From NCBI GenBank assembly GCA_017938485.1, contig JAGBBM010000127.1, positions 34,257-98,256 of the forward strand: a stretch of 64,000 nt of DNA, written 5' to 3'. Within the stretch, counting starts at the first letter, position 1; every line of letters starts with the position of its first letter. The notes below the pieces were generated by a model. That model searched no databases, had not been told where the DNA came from, and saw nothing but the letters and a program-made list of their open reading frames with translations. This stretch comes from Lachnospiraceae bacterium. GTDB taxonomy: Bacteria; Bacillota; Clostridia; Lachnospirales; Lachnospiraceae. Shown here in pieces: positions 18,350 to 26,785 of the stretch. Both the position numbers and the translations under genes were made by a program.

Positions 18350-18661
18350 CTATTTGTTAAGTTTAGCCTTTATCTTATCCATCTTATCAACGTAAACAAG
18401 AATCTCTGCAACAACTCCGTATAGCTCGGGAGGTATACAGTCTCCTATATCAAGCTTAAGCAGGGTCTCAGTAAGATTGGTGTCCTTATAAAGGGGAACA
18501 TCACTGTCCTTTGCTGCATCAATAATTCTATCAGCTATAACACCCTGACCAGATGCCACTACCTGTGGAGCCTGATTGTTAGGATCATACATAAGGGCAA
18601 CCGCTTTTTTCTTTGGTTTATCTATATTCTGCTTTGGTTTACTATATCCATAATCAGCCAT
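18350..18661 (-). CDS. YlqH-like protein, homologous to the cytoplasmic tail of FlhB/EscU
   Basis: A 103-residue stand-alone version of the C-terminal domain of type III export gate protein FlhB. AVALMYDPNNQAPQVVASGQGVIADRIIDAAKDSDVPLYKDTNLTETLLKLDIGDCIPPELYGVVAEIL matches that domain. The self-cleavage NPTH motif of FlhB is replaced by DPNN, so autocleavage is not expected. It follows ylqG closely. The pair suggests a role around flagellar export or hook-length control, inferred from homology only. Confidence 0.85.
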   Translation of the reverse strand: MADYGYSKPKQNIDKPKKKAVALMYDPNNQAPQVVASGQGVIADRIIDAAKDSDVPLYKDTNLTETLLKLDIGDCIPPELYGVVAEILVYVDKMDKIKAKLNK

Positions 18662-18669
18662 ATTATCAC

Positions 18670-20379
18670 CTACGTTCTCACATCAAAAGAATACCTTTTT
18701 ACGCTTTGCTCCAAATCTGTCCCCAGCATCTCATCAACAACCATATTTCCAGTTGTATTGAGTGTAGGTTCTCTAGTTATAACCTCATTGGAGAGGGAAA
18801 ATCCGTTATCATTTACTGCCTTTTCAAGCATAGTCATATGCTCATCTAAAATTCTAGCACTTACTTCATCCTCAACATAGAACTTGGTGTGAACCATGTT
18901 TCCTCTAAGGCTTACATGTACATCTGTTGGTCCAAGATGGTCCATATCCAAATGCAACAGTGCACTGACATCTTCCTTTTTATCCTGTAATTTCTTTTTA
19001 TTAAGATAAACAAAAAGCTCAGAATTCATCTCATTTGAAGACATCTTAAGAGGTATTTGTGCATAAGAAAACATCTCATTTAAGTTTTGCATAAAATCAA
19101 GTCGTTCCTGCATACTTTTTGATGAGTTACTCAGTTCTTCCCCAGCACTTCCTCCTTTTCCTGAAAAAGCGTCCATTAGGTTGTTAGTTTTTTCATAGAT
19201 TTTGTTATATAAATCATCTATTTCCTTTGGGTCCTTCATATTGTTAGGATCCAAGGTGAATTTATCTTTGACCCCCTTATTGAGCAATTCCTTATATCCC
19301 TCTGAGGTAAAGAAACTCTTTATATCTATCTCCGCTTCAGGATTGCTCTTTAATAGCTCATTAATATTATTTAAGAGCTTAAGGGGTGTGTCAGAATTGT
19401 CTGCCATCTTAGATAAGGTCTCTTCTCCAAAACCAGCCTTCGATAAAGCATTAAACACCTCATTTAACCCTTCTTCACTTACATTTAACTGTGAAGAAAG
19501 ATTGGAAATAGCATCACCAAGCGTAGTAACTTGTGTTCCGTCAACACTGGTATTAACTGTGGGTGATGAAGTTAAAGCCCCATCCACCGGCTGTCCTTTA
19601 ATATTATTTAAAAATGTTTCTGGATTAGCAAAATCAGAAGAATCTGATATAGTACTTAAAAGTGTAGCATTAAAATCTAACATTTCACTAGCTACAGTAG
19701 CACCATCCTTTCCAGCCATACTAATTTCAGAAAACATTTGGCTTGAAAAATTAGTAATGCTACTTGATAAATCATTGAGGTTATTAACCATCTGGTGGTT
19801 ATTATTAAGGAATGCCTCATATTGACCTATGGTTTCAGTATTAATAGGTAATCCCAGCTTATTCATAGATACCAGTGTATCGATAGAAGTATCCGGATAT
19901 TTGAAGGATTGCTGCATAATTCTTTGCATGGAATTCTTATCAACAGGCATATTATTATTCATTAATGTCTCAGCAATCTGATAGTTCTTAACAGTTGGAG
20001 AGAGATTATTTGCATCTAACACCTTAAATATAGCATTATCCTTCACCTGGTCAGCATTATCTACATAGGGCTTTATAACAACACTGTCTCCATTATTCTC
20101 TTTCACCTGAAACGTTATATTATCCCCGATATTAAGACTTATGGCATCACCAAGTCTAGCTAACATAGTACTATTATTATCCAACAAAATACTGACATTA
20201 TCTCTTGTTACATTTAAAATCTGCCCGTGAAAAAGCTGACCTTCTCCCACCTGAGTTATCTGGGCATTGCCAGAAAGAGGCACATTTTGACTTGTCCCTC
20301 CTGCTTCTTTTGTAATAATCGGCTTTATAGAATTGTTTGTTGCATTGCTAATGTTGTAACTAGCATCAGATATCTGCAT
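18670..20379 (-). CDS. YlqG-like protein with FliK-type C-terminal domain
   Basis: A 569-residue, low-complexity protein rich in Asn, Ser, Asp and Leu. An N-terminal beta-rich segment (about 35-110: GEGQLFHGQILNVTRDNVSILLDN) is followed by a long variable middle and a C-terminal region (about 465-555: SALLHLDMDHLGPTDVHVSLRGNMVHTKFYVED) resembling the FliK hook-length-control domain. No membrane segment or signal peptide is seen. It lies between rnhB and ylqH, the same order as in Bacillus. The function is unproven; a secreted or cytosolic partner of the export apparatus is the best guess. Confidence 0.8.
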   Translation of the reverse strand: MQISDASYNISNATNNSIKPIITKEAGGTSQNVPLSGNAQITQVGEGQLFHGQILNVTRDNVSILLDNNSTMLARLGDAISLNIGDNITFQVKENNGDSVVIKPYVDNADQVKDNAIFKVLDANNLSPTVKNYQIAETLMNNNMPVDKNSMQRIMQQSFKYPDTSIDTLVSMNKLGLPINTETIGQYEAFLNNNHQMVNNLNDLSSSITNFSSQMFSEISMAGKDGATVASEMLDFNATLLSTISDSSDFANPETFLNNIKGQPVDGALTSSPTVNTSVDGTQVTTLGDAISNLSSQLNVSEEGLNEVFNALSKAGFGEETLSKMADNSDTPLKLLNNINELLKSNPEAEIDIKSFFTSEGYKELLNKGVKDKFTLDPNNMKDPKEIDDLYNKIYEKTNNLMDAFSGKGGSAGEELSNSSKSMQERLDFMQNLNEMFSYAQIPLKMSSNEMNSELFVYLNKKKLQDKKEDVSALLHLDMDHLGPTDVHVSLRGNMVHTKFYVEDEVSARILDEHMTMLEKAVNDNGFSLSNEVITREPTLNTTGNMVVDEMLGTDLEQSVKRYSFDVRT

Positions 20380-20391
20380 ACAAATACCACC

Positions 20392-21159
20392 TTAAATCAA
20401 ATTAGAAATAAATGTTCTTCTATGTATATCACAAGGTCCAAGTGTCTTTAAGCCTTCGATATGCTTGGCTGAACCATATCCCATATTGCTAGAAAAATCA
20501 TAACCCGGATATATCTCGCCATAACTTTCCATCATTCTATCTCTAGTAACCTTAGCTACTATACTTGCTGCTGCGATAGAAGCAGATAAAGTATCACCCT
20601 TTACTATAGGAACTTGGCGGATATCTACCTCTGGAATTTTAACAGCATCATTTAATAATATATCGGGTTTTACCTTCAAATTCCCAATAGCCATTCTCAT
20701 GGCTTCATAAGTTGCCTGAAGTATATTTATCTCATCTATTCTTTCCTCAGATACTATACCGATTCCATAGGCTACAGCCTTATCTATAATTATATCATAT
20801 AATTCTTCTCTTTTCTTCTTAGAAACCTGTTTTGAATCATTTAAATATAAAATCATTTCATCCTTTGGTAAAATAACTGCACAGGCAACAACAGGACCTG
20901 CCAAAGGTCCACGTCCAACCTCATCTATTCCGCAGATATATTCATATCCCATCTCGGTATACTTCTTTTCAAATGACAACATCTTCTCGCTTCTAATAAC
21001 TTCTTGTCTATATGCATCCAGTTTTTTCTTTGCCTGTTCCACAATAGCGATTACACCAGCTCGTTCATCATGGCTGTAACTATCTATAAAATCAAGAAGT
21101 CCCTTTTCATCTTCCAATGATATAGCCTTTAGTTCTTTTTTTATATCTCCAATACTCAT
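20392..21159 (-). CDS. rnhB: Ribonuclease HII
   Basis: Cleaves RNA in RNA/DNA hybrids and removes misincorporated ribonucleotides. An N-terminal extension (about 1-70) precedes the catalytic core, which begins with YICGIDEVGRGPLAGPVVACAVIL. Asp and Glu of DEVGRG plus the later LNDA and GDTLSASIAAASIVAKVTRD motif complete the metal site. The end FISNLI is truncated relative to some homologues but normal for clostridial proteins of this length (255 aa). It is followed by ylqG at 12 nt and preceded by lepB/rbgA. Confidence 0.95.
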   Translation of the reverse strand: MSIGDIKKELKAISLEDEKGLLDFIDSYSHDERAGVIAIVEQAKKKLDAYRQEVIRSEKMLSFEKKYTEMGYEYICGIDEVGRGPLAGPVVACAVILPKDEMILYLNDSKQVSKKKREELYDIIIDKAVAYGIGIVSEERIDEINILQATYEAMRMAIGNLKVKPDILLNDAVKIPEVDIRQVPIVKGDTLSASIAAASIVAKVTRDRMMESYGEIYPGYDFSSNMGYGSAKHIEGLKTLGPCDIHRRTFISNLI

Positions 21160-21182
21160 ATTTTCCTCCTATGAACATACCA

Positions 21183-21224
21183 AAGAGGCTGTTGCAAAAT
21201 CACAGGATTTCACCACAGCCTCAT
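21183..21224 (-). terminator. Possible terminator between lepB and rnhB
   Basis: Stem GAGGCTGT (21185-21192) paired with ACAGCCTC (21215-21222) with inner complementarity (AAATC/GATTT). Only a short TTTGG follows on the minus strand, so it may attenuate rather than stop transcription into rnhB. Confidence 0.5.
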
Positions 21225-21227
21225 ATA

Positions 21228-21977
21228 TTATTTTACAACTCCAAAACTAGAAAATGGATATATTCTTAAAATTACTTTACCAATTATATCCTCTTTGGAT
21301 ACATTACCAACATCTGCCCACCTACTGTCAGAGCTATTATTACGGTTATCTCCAAGTACAAAGTATTCATCCTCACCTAGAACAACTGGCTGACTAGCTC
21401 TTCCTAAATTGGACGGCAATATAGGCTCCATACCATAATTTTCCTTAAGTAATTGTTCATTTATGTATATGTTACCATTTTGGTCAATACGAACAGTCTC
21501 TCCAGGTAAACCAATAATTCTCTTAACGTATGTTGTATCTTCATCATAGTTAAATATAATCACGTCAAAACGTTCCGGCTCACCAAAAACATAGGATAAT
21601 CTATCAACCCACAAATTATCACCATCAGTAAGAGTAGGCTCCATAGAAGAACCATCTACTCTGGAACGACAGCCAACAAAATTGATTATAAAATAGCAAA
21701 GCAATACAACAAGACCTATATAAACTATAAGGCTTAGCAATTCTTTTACTATGTTAACATCCTCTGGCTTAGTCTCTTTTTTAGAAGATTTCTTTTTTTT
21801 CTTCTTAGATTTTTTCTTGTCTTTTTTTATCTTCTTTTCTTTATCTTTCTTTTCCGATGCATCATCTTTGTCCTCTGCATGAATATCTGCGTCAGAAACC
21901 TCTTTTTCTTCTGCATCCACTGCTGCGGTTCCTTCTACAACCTCAACAATTTCTTCTTTTTTCTTTTTTTTGCTCAT
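21228..21977 (-). CDS. lepB: Signal peptidase I with Lys/Glu-rich N-terminal extension
   Basis: Membrane-bound Ser/Lys protease that removes signal peptides from secreted proteins. After a highly charged cytosolic extension (about residues 1-72, runs of Lys and Glu) comes one membrane segment (about 80-100) and the S26 domain. This has Ser in DGSSMEPTLTDGD, Lys in TYVKRIIGLPGE, and VLGDNRNNSSDSR near the end. The open frame extends to a GTG at 21986, but that GTG is part of the AGGGGTG ribosome site. ATG at 21977 is preferred, giving 249 aa. It follows rbgA; a second lepB flanks rbgA on the other side. Confidence 0.95.
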   Translation of the reverse strand: MSKKKKKEEIVEVVEGTAAVDAEEKEVSDADIHAEDKDDASEKKDKEKKIKKDKKKSKKKKKKSSKKETKPEDVNIVKELLSLIVYIGLVVLLCYFIINFVGCRSRVDGSSMEPTLTDGDNLWVDRLSYVFGEPERFDVIIFNYDEDTTYVKRIIGLPGETVRIDQNGNIYINEQLLKENYGMEPILPSNLGRASQPVVLGEDEYFVLGDNRNNSSDSRWADVGNVSKEDIIGKVILRIYPFSSFGVVK

Positions 21978-21998
21978 CAGAGTCACCCCTATAATATA

Positions 21999-22838
21999 TT
22001 ATGGGCACTCTAGGCTTATTCTACCTAGCTTACCACTTCTAAAATCTTCAAATAATAAGTTAGCTGCCTTAGTCAAATCCGGCTCATTGCCCTTTGCCAA
22101 ACATTTTCGTTCAATAGCAATATCACTTAGTATCTCATAATTGATTTTACTACTATCTATATTATACCTTTCTTCCAAAGCATTACAATAACTATTTTTA
22201 AGAAAATCTATCAAACTTAATGCCAGCTCACTTTTTTCTATTATGTCGTCATTAATAGAACCTATATAAGCAAGTCTAAGTCCCACTTGCTGATCCTCAA
22301 ACTTTGGCCATAGAATTCCTGGTGTGTCAAGAAGTTCAACATTTTTTCCAATTCTAATCCACTGTTTTCCTTTAGTGACACCTGGTTTGTTACCAACCTT
22401 AGCACAAGCTTTTTTAGCATAAGAATTGATAAAGGTTGACTTTCCAACATTTGGAATACCAACCACCATGGCTCGTATAGGCCTATTTATAATTCCTCTT
22501 TTTCTATCACGTTCAATCTTTTCCTTGCAGGCTTCCTGTATCATATCAGTAATAGTCTTCATCCCTGAGTTCTTGCGGGAATCAAGTCCAATGACATAAC
22601 AACCTTTTTCTTTGAAATATTCTTCCCACTTAGCTGTAACTCTTGGGTCAGCTAAGTCATACTTGTTTAGAAGCACTAATCTATATTTGCCCTTAGCCAG
22701 AGTATCTATATCTGGATTCTTACTACTACGGGGCGTTCTAGCATCGAGAAGCTCTACAACTATATCTATTAACTTAATATCTTCCTGCATCATACGTTTA
22801 GCCTTTGTCATATGACCAGGATACCATTGAATATTCAT
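21999..22838 (-). CDS. rbgA: Ribosome biogenesis GTPase A
   Basis: Circularly permuted GTPase (YlqF) required for late 50S assembly. The G4 motif LLNKYDLAD (about 56-64) precedes the P-loop GIPNVGKSTFINSYA (about 127-141), and the G3 motif LLDTPGILWPKF follows. The N-terminus begins with MNIQWYPGHMTKAKRMM, the family hallmark. 279 aa is normal. Its ATG overlaps the stop of the upstream lepB copy by 1 nt (TAATG), so the two are translationally coupled. Confidence 0.96.
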   Translation of the reverse strand: MNIQWYPGHMTKAKRMMQEDIKLIDIVVELLDARTPRSSKNPDIDTLAKGKYRLVLLNKYDLADPRVTAKWEEYFKEKGCYVIGLDSRKNSGMKTITDMIQEACKEKIERDRKRGIINRPIRAMVVGIPNVGKSTFINSYAKKACAKVGNKPGVTKGKQWIRIGKNVELLDTPGILWPKFEDQQVGLRLAYIGSINDDIIEKSELALSLIDFLKNSYCNALEERYNIDSSKINYEILSDIAIERKCLAKGNEPDLTKAANLLFEDFRSGKLGRISLECP

Positions 22839-23455
22839 TATTTAACTTTTCCTCTATCTTCTTTAGGATTTAAAATATAAACTACCTTGCCAAGTATCTC
22901 CGACTTACTTATATTACCAACATTTTTATATCTTGAATCTTCACTGTTATTTACATTATCACCTAGGACAAAATACTCATCCTTTGACAATTTTATACCA
23001 TCTGCTGCAATACCTGAAGTAAGAATTCTTTCGTCATATGGTGTATTCTCAAGTCTAACACCATCTATATAGATAAAACCATCCTTTATCTGTACAGTTT
23101 CTCCCGGAAGACCTATAACTCGTTTTATCTCATAATAGTTCTCGTTTTCAACCTGTGAAAAAGCAATAATATCATATCTTTCCACATCACCAAGGGTATA
23201 GGCTATTTTATTAACTATTACTACCTGACCATCTTGCAAAGTATTGTTCATAGATGGTCCAATAACATGAACTGTCTGAAAAAGAAACGTAATCAAAGAA
23301 TAACCTGCTATAGCCGCAATAAAGATAAGCAAAAACCAATTAAAAACTCCTTTAAAAATTGACTTTTTATTGATTTTTTTCTTTTTCTTATCAACAGTAG
23401 CGGCTTCTTCTTGCGTATTAACTTGTGTGTTATTTTCTTCCTTTGACATAGTCAT
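22838..23455 (-). CDS. lepB: Signal peptidase I, second copy
   Basis: Second S26A signal peptidase, 205 aa, with a shorter charged N-terminus (about 1-33), one membrane segment (about 34-58) and the catalytic Ser in GPSMNNTLQDG. The general-base Lys lies in YYEIKRVIGLPGE, and VLGDNVNNSEDSR lies near the end. Its protease domain resembles the 21228-21977 copy, which suggests a local duplication around rbgA. ATG at 23455 follows AAGGGTGAG; a second ATG two codons later is also possible. It is the first gene after the rplS terminator, so some transcription may arrive by read-through from rplS. Confidence 0.94.
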   Translation of the reverse strand: MTMSKEENNTQVNTQEEAATVDKKKKKINKKSIFKGVFNWFLLIFIAAIAGYSLITFLFQTVHVIGPSMNNTLQDGQVVIVNKIAYTLGDVERYDIIAFSQVENENYYEIKRVIGLPGETVQIKDGFIYIDGVRLENTPYDERILTSGIAADGIKLSKDEYFVLGDNVNNSEDSRYKNVGNISKSEILGKVVYILNPKEDRGKVK

Positions 23456-23471
23456 CTCACCCTTTACATTT

Positions 23472-23503
23472 TAAAAATGACTGGAGTTATTAGCTCCAGT
23501 CAT
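23472..23503 (-). terminator. Intrinsic terminator after rplS
   Basis: Perfect 10-bp stem ATGACTGGAG (23477-23486) paired with CTCCAGTCAT (23494-23503), 7-nt loop, TTTTTAA on the minus-strand 3' side. It separates rplS from lepB-rbgA-lepB-rnhB. Confidence 0.88.
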
Positions 23504-23520
23504 CTTAGTGTCTTCGTTAA

Positions 23521-23871
23521 CTATTTAACAAGCTCTTTAACCTTAGCCTTCTTACCAACTCTATCACGTAAGTAATTAAGCTTAGCTCTTCTAACTTTAC
23601 CTCTTCTGATAACCTCAATCTTTTCAATTGTTGGGCTATGAAGTGGCCAAGTCTTCTCTACACCTACACCGTTAGAAGTCTTTCTAACTGTAAAAGTCTC
23701 TCTACAGCTTCCACCCTGCTTCTTAAGAACAGTACCCTCGAAAGCCTGTACTCTTTCTCTGTTACCCTCTTTAATCTTAGCGTATACCTTAATAGTATCA
23801 CCAACATTAAACTGAGTTACTTCTTTAATCTGAGCAGTCTCAATGCTCTTGATGATTTCATTTGCGTTCAT
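23521..23871 (-). CDS. rplS: 50S ribosomal protein L19
   Basis: L19 lies at the subunit interface of the ribosome. [33 protein letters not shown] and the C-terminal [21 protein letters not shown] are diagnostic. 116 aa is the standard length. The ribosome site is AGGAGG. It has its own promoter and a terminator after it, so it is at least partly monocistronic. In Bacillus trmD precedes rplS; here cheR lies upstream instead. Confidence 0.97.
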   Translation of the reverse strand: MNANEIIKSIETAQIKEVTQFNVGDTIKVYAKIKEGNRERVQAFEGTVLKKQGGSCRETFTVRKTSNGVGVEKTWPLHSPTIEKIEVIRRGKVRRAKLNYLRDRVGKKAKVKELVK

Positions 23872-23963
23872 CTGTGTGACCTCCTAAATATATTAGACGT
23901 TCTTATATCTTAAACGGATTTTTCCACGATACAGAGGACCATCCCGCTTTTCACAACTCACAT

Positions 23964-23992
23964 AGTGTATCATAGTGTGAAAGATAAATCAA
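23964..23992 (-). promoter_or_regulatory. Sigma-A promoter of rplS
   Basis: Minus strand TTGATT (23987-23992), 17-nt spacer, TACACT (23964-23969). The leader to the rplS start is about 90 nt and contains short self-complementary stretches, which might be an L19 leader, but I could not match it to a known structure. Confidence 0.6.
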
Positions 23993-23999
23993 GTATTAT

Positions 24000-24779
24000 T
24001 TATATTTTTTCATAGAAAAATGTTCGCATTGCTTTAAAACCAAGTTCTTTTGCTTTTAATATCTGTTCTGTACTACCAATAAACAAAATTCCCTTATCAT
24101 CTAATGCTCTGTGGAACTTCCTATACACGTCATCCTTCGCCTCGTCAGTAAAATATATTACTACATTACGACAAACGATAAGATGTACGCCACCAAAATA
24201 CTTATCCTCTAATAAGTTATGCTTTTTAAAGGATACACACTTTTGTATCTTTTCATCAATCTTATATCTGGTATTATCAACCTTTGTAAAATGCTTGTTA
24301 AGATATTCCTTCGGTAAATCCACCAAGCTCTTTTCTGGATAAACACCAGCTTTTGCAAATGCAAGAACATCATCATCAATATCTGTAGCAATAATCTGAA
24401 TCTTATCCAAACTAACATATTTTGATAATATCATTGCAATTGTATATGGTTCATCACCAGTTGAACATGCAGCACTCCAGATAGTCAATCTATCACCATA
24501 ATGACTCCTTAAATAAGGAATAATCTCATTTTCAAAGTTCTCCCACTGATTTGGGTTTCGATAAAACTGAGATACATTTATAGTTAAATAACTGACAAAG
24601 GTACGAAGCAAGACGTCATCCTGCTTCATACCCTTAAAAAAACTTTCAAATCCATCAAAGCCCTTACGAGCAACAAGAGATTCTATTCTTCTTTTCATCT
24701 GGCGTTCCTTGTACATATCCAAATTAATGTTTGTTAAACCATAAACATCTTTTTTGAATTCTTCGTACCCGTATGCCAT
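24000..24779 (-). CDS. cheR: CheR-type chemotaxis protein methyltransferase
   Basis: S-adenosylmethionine-dependent enzyme that methylates glutamates of chemoreceptors. An N-terminal helical CheR_N part (about 1-75) is followed by a Rossmann methyltransferase domain with LTIWSAACSTGDEPYTIAMIL (about 97-117), IQIIATDIDDDVLAFAKAGVY and HLIVCRNVVIYF. 259 aa is standard. It starts 3 nt after ispH-rpsA, so it is cotranscribed with it. No other che gene is in the window. Together with ylqG, ylqH and HD-GYP it hints at a motile cell. Confidence 0.93.
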   Translation of the reverse strand: MAYGYEEFKKDVYGLTNINLDMYKERQMKRRIESLVARKGFDGFESFFKGMKQDDVLLRTFVSYLTINVSQFYRNPNQWENFENEIIPYLRSHYGDRLTIWSAACSTGDEPYTIAMILSKYVSLDKIQIIATDIDDDVLAFAKAGVYPEKSLVDLPKEYLNKHFTKVDNTRYKIDEKIQKCVSFKKHNLLEDKYFGGVHLIVCRNVVIYFTDEAKDDVYRKFHRALDDKGILFIGSTEQILKAKELGFKAMRTFFYEKI

Positions 24780-24782
24780 ATA

Positions 24783-26777
24783 TTACTCCTCTGTGCTCTC
24801 CTCAGCTACTTCAGCAACCTCTTCAGGAGCTGCTTCCTCTGCAACCTCTTCCTTCATCATAGCTCTGATACTAAGACTAATCTTCTTCTCATCCTGCTTA
24901 AAGTCAACAACCTTAGCAGTAACTTCCTGACCAATCTTAAATGCATCTTCTGGCTTTTCTGTATGCTCTGTAGAAATCTGAGATACATGTAAAAGTGCAT
25001 CAACACCTGGCTCTAACTCTATAAATGCTCCAAATGCAGTCATTCTAGCAACCTTACCAGTTACCTCATTACCAACTGCATACTTCTCTGCTGCATTTGC
25101 CCATGGATTAGCATCATCAAACTTAAGTGAAAGGGCAATCTTCTCACCGTTGATATCCTTGATAAATGTCTTAACAGTCTCACCAACCTTAAGAATGCTC
25201 TTAGGATCGTCAATTCTGCCCCATGACATCTCTGAGATGTGAAGAAGACCATCAGCACCACCTAAATCAATAAATGCACCAAATGGAGTTACATTCTTAA
25301 CTGTACCTTCTACAACATCGCCAACCTTAATTGAATCAAAAAGCTTCTTAGCTGCTTCTGCCTTCTTAGCTACAACTAATTTCTTTCTGTTACCAATAAT
25401 TCTTCTCTTCTTTGGATTGAACTCTGTAATAACAAACTCAATCTCCTGATCCATAAACTTGTCAAGATTCTTCTCAAAAGTATCTGACACAAGGCTTGCA
25501 GGAATAAATACTTTGCACTCATCAACAATAACACTTAAGCCACCCTCAAGTACCTGAGTAACCTTAGCTGTAAGTACTGTCTCGTTGTTGAAAGCTTCCT
25601 CAAGCTTCTCATAAGACTTCTCAGCAGCAACCTTCTTATATGAAAGAAGAACCTGACCCTCACCGTCATTAGTCTTAATAACCTTAACTGTGATAGGATC
25701 TCCAACGTTAACTACTGTAGTTAAATCTAAGCCTGGAGTGTTTGAATACTCGCTTCTTGTAACAATACCGTCTGCCTTATACTGAATATCAACGTAAATT
25801 ACGTCTGGCTTAACACCAATAACCTTTCCCTCAACAACGCTACCAGGCTTAATAGCATTGCCATTTTCCTCTGATTGATTTAATAATTCTTCAAAACTTA
25901 ATTCTGCCATACTGTCTTGAACCTCCTTAATAATATAGTTTGGGGTAGATGCCCCAGCTGTAATACCTACCCTCTTAGCGGATTCAATGACAGTCAAATC
26001 CAAGTCAACGAGTGTCTGAATATAGTAAGTATTTCTGCATTCTTTTTTGCTTATCTCATACAGCTTTTGTGTATTCGAACTATTCTTACCACCTATCACT
26101 ATCATAGCGTCCACAGAACCCGCCAATTCCTTGACTTCCTTCTGTCTTTCACCTGTAGCGTTACAGATAGTATTATAAACACAAACATTATAATATTTTT
26201 TTCGAAAAAATTCAACTAAATCTTGAAATTTTGTAGCATTAAATGTAGTTTGTGACACAATTACTATATCATCAGATATATTTTCAGATATCTTCTCAGC
26301 TTTTTCTACGGAATCTACGATATATGGTGTGTTTTCACACCATCCCTTAATCCCTTGAACCTCTGGATGTTTCTCATCTCCAATAATGATAATAGTCTTA
26401 CCACTTGAACTTTCTTCACCCACAATTCGATGAATTTTCTTTACAAATGGACAGGTTGCATCTATAACCTCTATCCCTGCATTTTCAAGCTTATCATACA
26501 CATCTTTTCCTATACCATGAGAACGGATAACCACCTTGATTTTATCCTGTGAATTTTTCTTACTTATAATTTCATCAAGCTCTTCTTTGTTAGATATAAT
26601 ATCAACACCTTTTGATGATAAGTCATTTACAACCTCTTCATTATGAATGATAGGACCATAAGTATAAACCTTTATATTTTTATCTTTGGGAGAATCCACC
26701 TGTTCATAAACTGTATCAATTGCTCTCTTTACACCAAAACAAAATCCCGCTGTTTTAGCCAATATAACTTCTCTCAT
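24783..26777 (-). CDS. ispH: Fusion: HMB-PP reductase (IspH) + ribosomal protein S1
   Basis: One 664-residue chain with an IspH domain (about 1-283) and an S1 RNA-binding part (about 300-645). IspH makes IPP and DMAPP in the non-mevalonate pathway; its iron-sulfur cysteines are in TAGFCFGVKRA, DATCPFVKKIH and NTICNATGERQ. Four S1 motifs follow, including GDVVEGTVKNVTPFGAFIDLGGADGLLHISEMSWGR and GNEVTGKVARMTAFGAFIELEPGVDALLHVSQIS. The tail is acidic, rich in Glu/Ala. Such fusions are known across Clostridia, so the joined frame is genuine and not a sequencing error. cmk lies 8 nt upstream, a conserved neighbour of rpsA. Confidence 0.95.
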   Translation of the reverse strand: MREVILAKTAGFCFGVKRAIDTVYEQVDSPKDKNIKVYTYGPIIHNEEVVNDLSSKGVDIISNKEELDEIISKKNSQDKIKVVIRSHGIGKDVYDKLENAGIEVIDATCPFVKKIHRIVGEESSSGKTIIIIGDEKHPEVQGIKGWCENTPYIVDSVEKAEKISENISDDIVIVSQTTFNATKFQDLVEFFRKKYYNVCVYNTICNATGERQKEVKELAGSVDAMIVIGGKNSSNTQKLYEISKKECRNTYYIQTLVDLDLTVIESAKRVGITAGASTPNYIIKEVQDSMAELSFEELLNQSEENGNAIKPGSVVEGKVIGVKPDVIYVDIQYKADGIVTRSEYSNTPGLDLTTVVNVGDPITVKVIKTNDGEGQVLLSYKKVAAEKSYEKLEEAFNNETVLTAKVTQVLEGGLSVIVDECKVFIPASLVSDTFEKNLDKFMDQEIEFVITEFNPKKRRIIGNRKKLVVAKKAEAAKKLFDSIKVGDVVEGTVKNVTPFGAFIDLGGADGLLHISEMSWGRIDDPKSILKVGETVKTFIKDINGEKIALSLKFDDANPWANAAEKYAVGNEVTGKVARMTAFGAFIELEPGVDALLHVSQISTEHTEKPEDAFKIGQEVTAKVVDFKQDEKKISLSIRAMMKEEVAEEAAPEEVAEVAEESTEE

Positions 26778-26785
26778 ATTATTCC

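Noticed and set aside
19202-19825. 207-codon plus-strand frame inside ylqG
   Set aside because: Antisense shadow of a Ser/Asn/Leu-rich gene; no ribosome site.
23872-23963. Possible L19 leader RNA
   Set aside because: Only weak local stems could be drawn and the known leader pattern could not be matched by eye; left as a note on the promoter.
24783-26777. Suspicion of a missed stop between ispH and rpsA
   Set aside because: The IspH-S1 joined protein is well known in Clostridia and the frame is continuous, so it is a genuine fusion.
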